From Candidatus Iainarchaeum sp. (lineage in GTDB: Archaea; Iainarchaeota; Iainarchaeia; JAGGVJ01), in NCBI GenBank assembly GCA_021158055.1, contig JAGGVJ010000021.1, positions 1 through 16,328 of the forward strand: a stretch of DNA of 16,328 bases, given 5' to 3'. Position 1 is the first letter of the stretch, and each line of letters opens with the position of its first letter. The translations under genes were made by a program, and so were the position numbers. Below, piece after piece: positions 14,254-16,328 of this stretch. Under the pieces are notes generated by a model. The model did not search any database. It had not been told where the DNA came from and worked only from the letters and a program-made list of their open reading frames with translations.

Positions 14254-16095
14254 TTAGCAGGAGCCGCCCACATCAACGTTTGCGGAAGAAGGCATTTCAA
14301 GGTCAATGTCGCACCCTGAAAGGTCCGGGTTTTGCAGGCACACGCCTCTCTGCACTGTGTCTATGCTGTAGCCCCGCAGGAAAATGCTGTTGTTCACAAG
14401 CCAGGTCGGTGAAGCGGTTATGCCGAGCTCGTCTGTAAATGCAATGCTTTCTTCAAGAAGCTTTGTCCCTTCGACTCCTTTTGCGCATTCTTCAACGCTT
14501 GTCGCGTCAATTCCCGCGTTGCCCGCACACTCCGCAAACATATCTCCAATGTTCCTGTAATCGGCGTTTGCGCATTCAAGGTAGTCAAGCAGCTTGTCAG
14601 GGTAGTTTTCCATTATGCACACTTGCCTCAGGTTCTCGTCCACTTCGTTTTGGCCGTGAAGGCTTGAGAAATTACCGTCGCCGTTGCTTTCAGCAATGAA
14701 CCGGATGTTGTATTCAAGGTCAGGCATTGACTTGACCATTTCTTTCAAAGTGGCTTCAGCCATTGTTCCGTAAGGGCACTGGCTCATCACAAACAAGTCA
14801 ACAGTGTTTTTGATTTCTTCCCTTCCGATAGTTTTTATCGGGGCAGTGTTCAGCAAATACAAACTGTTTTCTGTTTCCGTAAGGTATTGTTCTATCACGC
14901 CGAACTGCTCGTGTTTTTCAACGTTGTCCGGGTAAAAGAAGTATGCCGGAAGCCCGCTTATCTCGGCTTCTTTTATGAGCTCCTGTCCTTCAACCGAATC
15001 CATGTCAATTTCCTTGATGGCAAGGTTTGAGAAAAGCCCTTTGATTGAGCCGATCATCTGTGCAGGATCGCACAAGGCGCAAGTTTTGTCGTTTAAGATA
15101 AGCAGGTTTATCTCCTGTTCGGGAGGCAGGTTTTTGCACACTTCGCTTTCAGAGGCAAACTTGCATATTGCGCGTTTCAGTGAGATGGGATCGCGCCTTC
15201 CGCTGTACGGTTCTCCGTCAATGTAAAAAGTCGGCGAGCCGGATATTCCAAGCTGTTTTGCGCGCTTTATGTTCTCGCTTAAAAGAGTTTTTCCTTCTTC
15301 CCCCAAAGCACACGCTTCAAGTTCTGTTATCTCTTCCGCGGTCAATCCCGCGGTTTCAGCGGAAGCTCCCCAGTCCTTTTTGCCATGAGAAAGGTTGTCT
15401 GCAACAGCCAGCAGGTAGTCAAACAGTTTTCCATGCGAGTTTTTCAGCACGCACAACTGCCTGGTGTCTTCCTCTACTTCAGGCTGGCCGTGAAGGCTTG
15501 AAAAAGAGCCGTTGCCTGTTTCTTCTGCAATGAAGTAAATGTTGAATTCAACTTCTTTCCCGAACTCTTCAAGAACAGGTATGAGTGACTTTTCTGCCCG
15601 GGTCCCGTGAGGACAATAGCTCATGGCAAAAAGATCCACTTGAGTAAGCGCGTCTTCATATATCTCACCACTTCCATTTGCGGGTTCAGTTCCGCTCCCG
15701 CCGCCGCTTCCTGCGCCGCCCGCGCCTCCCCCTCCGCTTCCTGCGCCCACGCTTGTGTTTTGGTCTTCAGGGGGAATTACCATATTGACCGTTCCCCCTT
15801 GAGGCGTGCCTATGAGTCCTTCAAGCGCACCGTTGCCGATGGACACGGCGGCAAAAACAAGGATTATCGCGGCAACTGAAAACAGCATAATCTTTGAAGA
15901 ATCAAACGGTTTGGGTTGTTTTGGTCTTGATTCGTTTTCAGGGCCTTTTTCGGCAACTTGTTCTTCACCAATTTTTTTGGCTTCAGATTGTGGTTGAGAT
16001 TCTTCTGCGTGCCTGTCTTCTTCTTTTCTCGGGCTCAAAGCAGTTTTTTTTGCATTTGCATTTCTTTTGTGCTTGTTTGATTTCTTTTTTGACAT
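14254..16095 (-). CDS. Membrane-anchored protein with three thioredoxin-fold domains (DsbA/GILT-like)
   Basis: The 613-aa protein has a charged cytoplasmic N-terminus (1-66), one membrane helix (about 68-88) and a Gly/Ser-rich linker (117-142), so its bulk is extracytoplasmic. Domain 1 (152-320) has MSYCPHGT (C161) and SLHGQPEVEEDTRQLC (200-215). Domain 2 (about 328-425) has the redox pair CALC (339-342) and a cis-Pro-like GLPAYFFY. Domain 3 (431-595) repeats domain 1 with MSQCPYGT (C440), SLHGQNEVDENLRQVC (478-493) and a cis-Pro-like ASPTWLV. The SLHG..E...N....C string parallels the GILT signature C-Q-H-G-x2-E-C-x2-N-x4-C with two Cys replaced. Domains 1 and 3 have one Cys at the usual active site, so a classic CxxC reaction there is unlikely; other Cys may substitute. 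The protein ends in Cys613. A role in disulfide chemistry of surface proteins is inferred. Confidence 0.85.
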   Translation of the reverse strand: MSKKKSNKHKRNANAKKTALSPRKEEDRHAEESQPQSEAKKIGEEQVAEKGPENESRPKQPKPFDSSKIMLFSVAAIILVFAAVSIGNGALEGLIGTPQGGTVNMVIPPEDQNTSVGAGSGGGGAGGAGSGGGSGTEPANGSGEIYEDALTQVDLFAMSYCPHGTRAEKSLIPVLEEFGKEVEFNIYFIAEETGNGSFSSLHGQPEVEEDTRQLCVLKNSHGKLFDYLLAVADNLSHGKKDWGASAETAGLTAEEITELEACALGEEGKTLLSENIKRAKQLGISGSPTFYIDGEPYSGRRDPISLKRAICKFASESEVCKNLPPEQEINLLILNDKTCALCDPAQMIGSIKGLFSNLAIKEIDMDSVEGQELIKEAEISGLPAYFFYPDNVEKHEQFGVIEQYLTETENSLYLLNTAPIKTIGREEIKNTVDLFVMSQCPYGTMAEATLKEMVKSMPDLEYNIRFIAESNGDGNFSSLHGQNEVDENLRQVCIMENYPDKLLDYLECANADYRNIGDMFAECAGNAGIDATSVEECAKGVEGTKLLEESIAFTDELGITASPTWLVNNSIFLRGYSIDTVQRGVCLQNPDLSGCDIDLEMPSSANVDVGGSC

Positions 16096-16100
16096 AAAAA

Positions 16101-16157
16101 CACCTCAAAAGTTGAATTTAATTAAAAGTTGTGGTTTGCAATTTATTTATTATAAAA
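16101..16157 (-). promoter_or_regulatory. Promoter and ribosome binding site of the thioredoxin-fold gene
   Basis: On the minus strand a TATA-like TTTATAATAAATAAAT (16141-16156) predicts a start near 16126 and a leader of about 30 nt. GAGGTG (16101-16106) precedes the ATG at 16095 by 5 nt and is a strong Shine-Dalgarno match that fixes this start. Confidence 0.65.
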
Positions 16158-16328
16158 CAATTTTATTGATTAGTGTATTATCTTGTGTACAATTGTTAAA
16201 TAATACTTGTGGGTTGTCAATAATAAATATTTTAGTTAATTATGTAAATGATAAAAATTCACTTAATTCACAAATAGGTAATAAATCAAAAGATTTATAT
16301 AATAGATATCAAATATTAAGTATATATA
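16158..16328. other. AT-rich gene-free right end with a possible plus-strand promoter
   Basis: No coding or RNA gene is seen. GATTTATATAATAG (16292-16305) is a good TATA-like box on the plus strand. Its predicted start, near 16324, suggests a divergently transcribed gene just beyond the window. Confidence 0.4.

Noticed and set aside
16096-16328. AT-rich right end as a replication origin
   Set aside because: No ORB-like repeats, no Orc1/Cdc6 gene nearby; high AT content alone is explained by divergent promoters.

Overview
The window looks like a chromosomal segment of an archaeon, probably a small-genome DPANN-type lineage (phylum not resolvable from this stretch). The evidence is an archaeal-type FtsZ followed by SecE (Sec61-gamma type) and Spt5, the AMP phosphorylase / ribose-1,5-bisphosphate isomerase pair of the archaeal AMP pathway, AT-rich TATA-like boxes about 26 nt before predicted transcript starts, some apparently leaderless genes, and GGTGAT/GGAGG-type ribosome binding sites. 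No rRNA, tRNA or CRISPR was recognised.

Left part (1-2120): a DDE transposase fragment on the minus strand runs off the left edge and overlaps the 5' end of a plus-strand gene. That gene's C-terminal half has four tandem S-layer-like beta repeats and it has no usable signal peptide, so it is probably 5'-truncated by the mobile element. Next come hypE and hypF (2241-5652), two cotranscribed maturation genes for [NiFe] hydrogenase; no hydrogenase structural gene is visible. A short terminator and a small AT-rich GNAT acetyltransferase gene follow.

Middle (6282-9775, minus strand): ribose-1,5-bisphosphate isomerase, AMP phosphorylase and an unusual fusion protein. The fusion has an EchD/NuoC-like domain (complex I 30 kDa family) joined to a YrdC/TsaC domain. 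The first two enzymes turn AMP into ribulose-1,5-bisphosphate, normally used by a type III RuBisCO that is not in this window. The fusion is the most surprising object here: a hydrogenase/complex I subunit domain attached to a carbamoyl-adenylate-forming domain, one gene away from hypE/hypF.

Right part (9776-16328): a 389-bp intergenic region with possible leader or small-RNA hairpins precedes ftsZ-secE; spt5 follows behind its own AT-rich promoter region with short direct repeats. The ribosomal protein genes that often follow spt5 are absent. Instead there is a convergent six-hairpin glycosidase (debranching-enzyme-like), then a two-TM membrane-anchored HEPN protein, a strong bidirectional terminator hairpin, and a membrane-anchored protein with three extracytoplasmic thioredoxin-fold domains (two GILT/DsbA-like, one CxxC). 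The last 233 bases hold only promoters.
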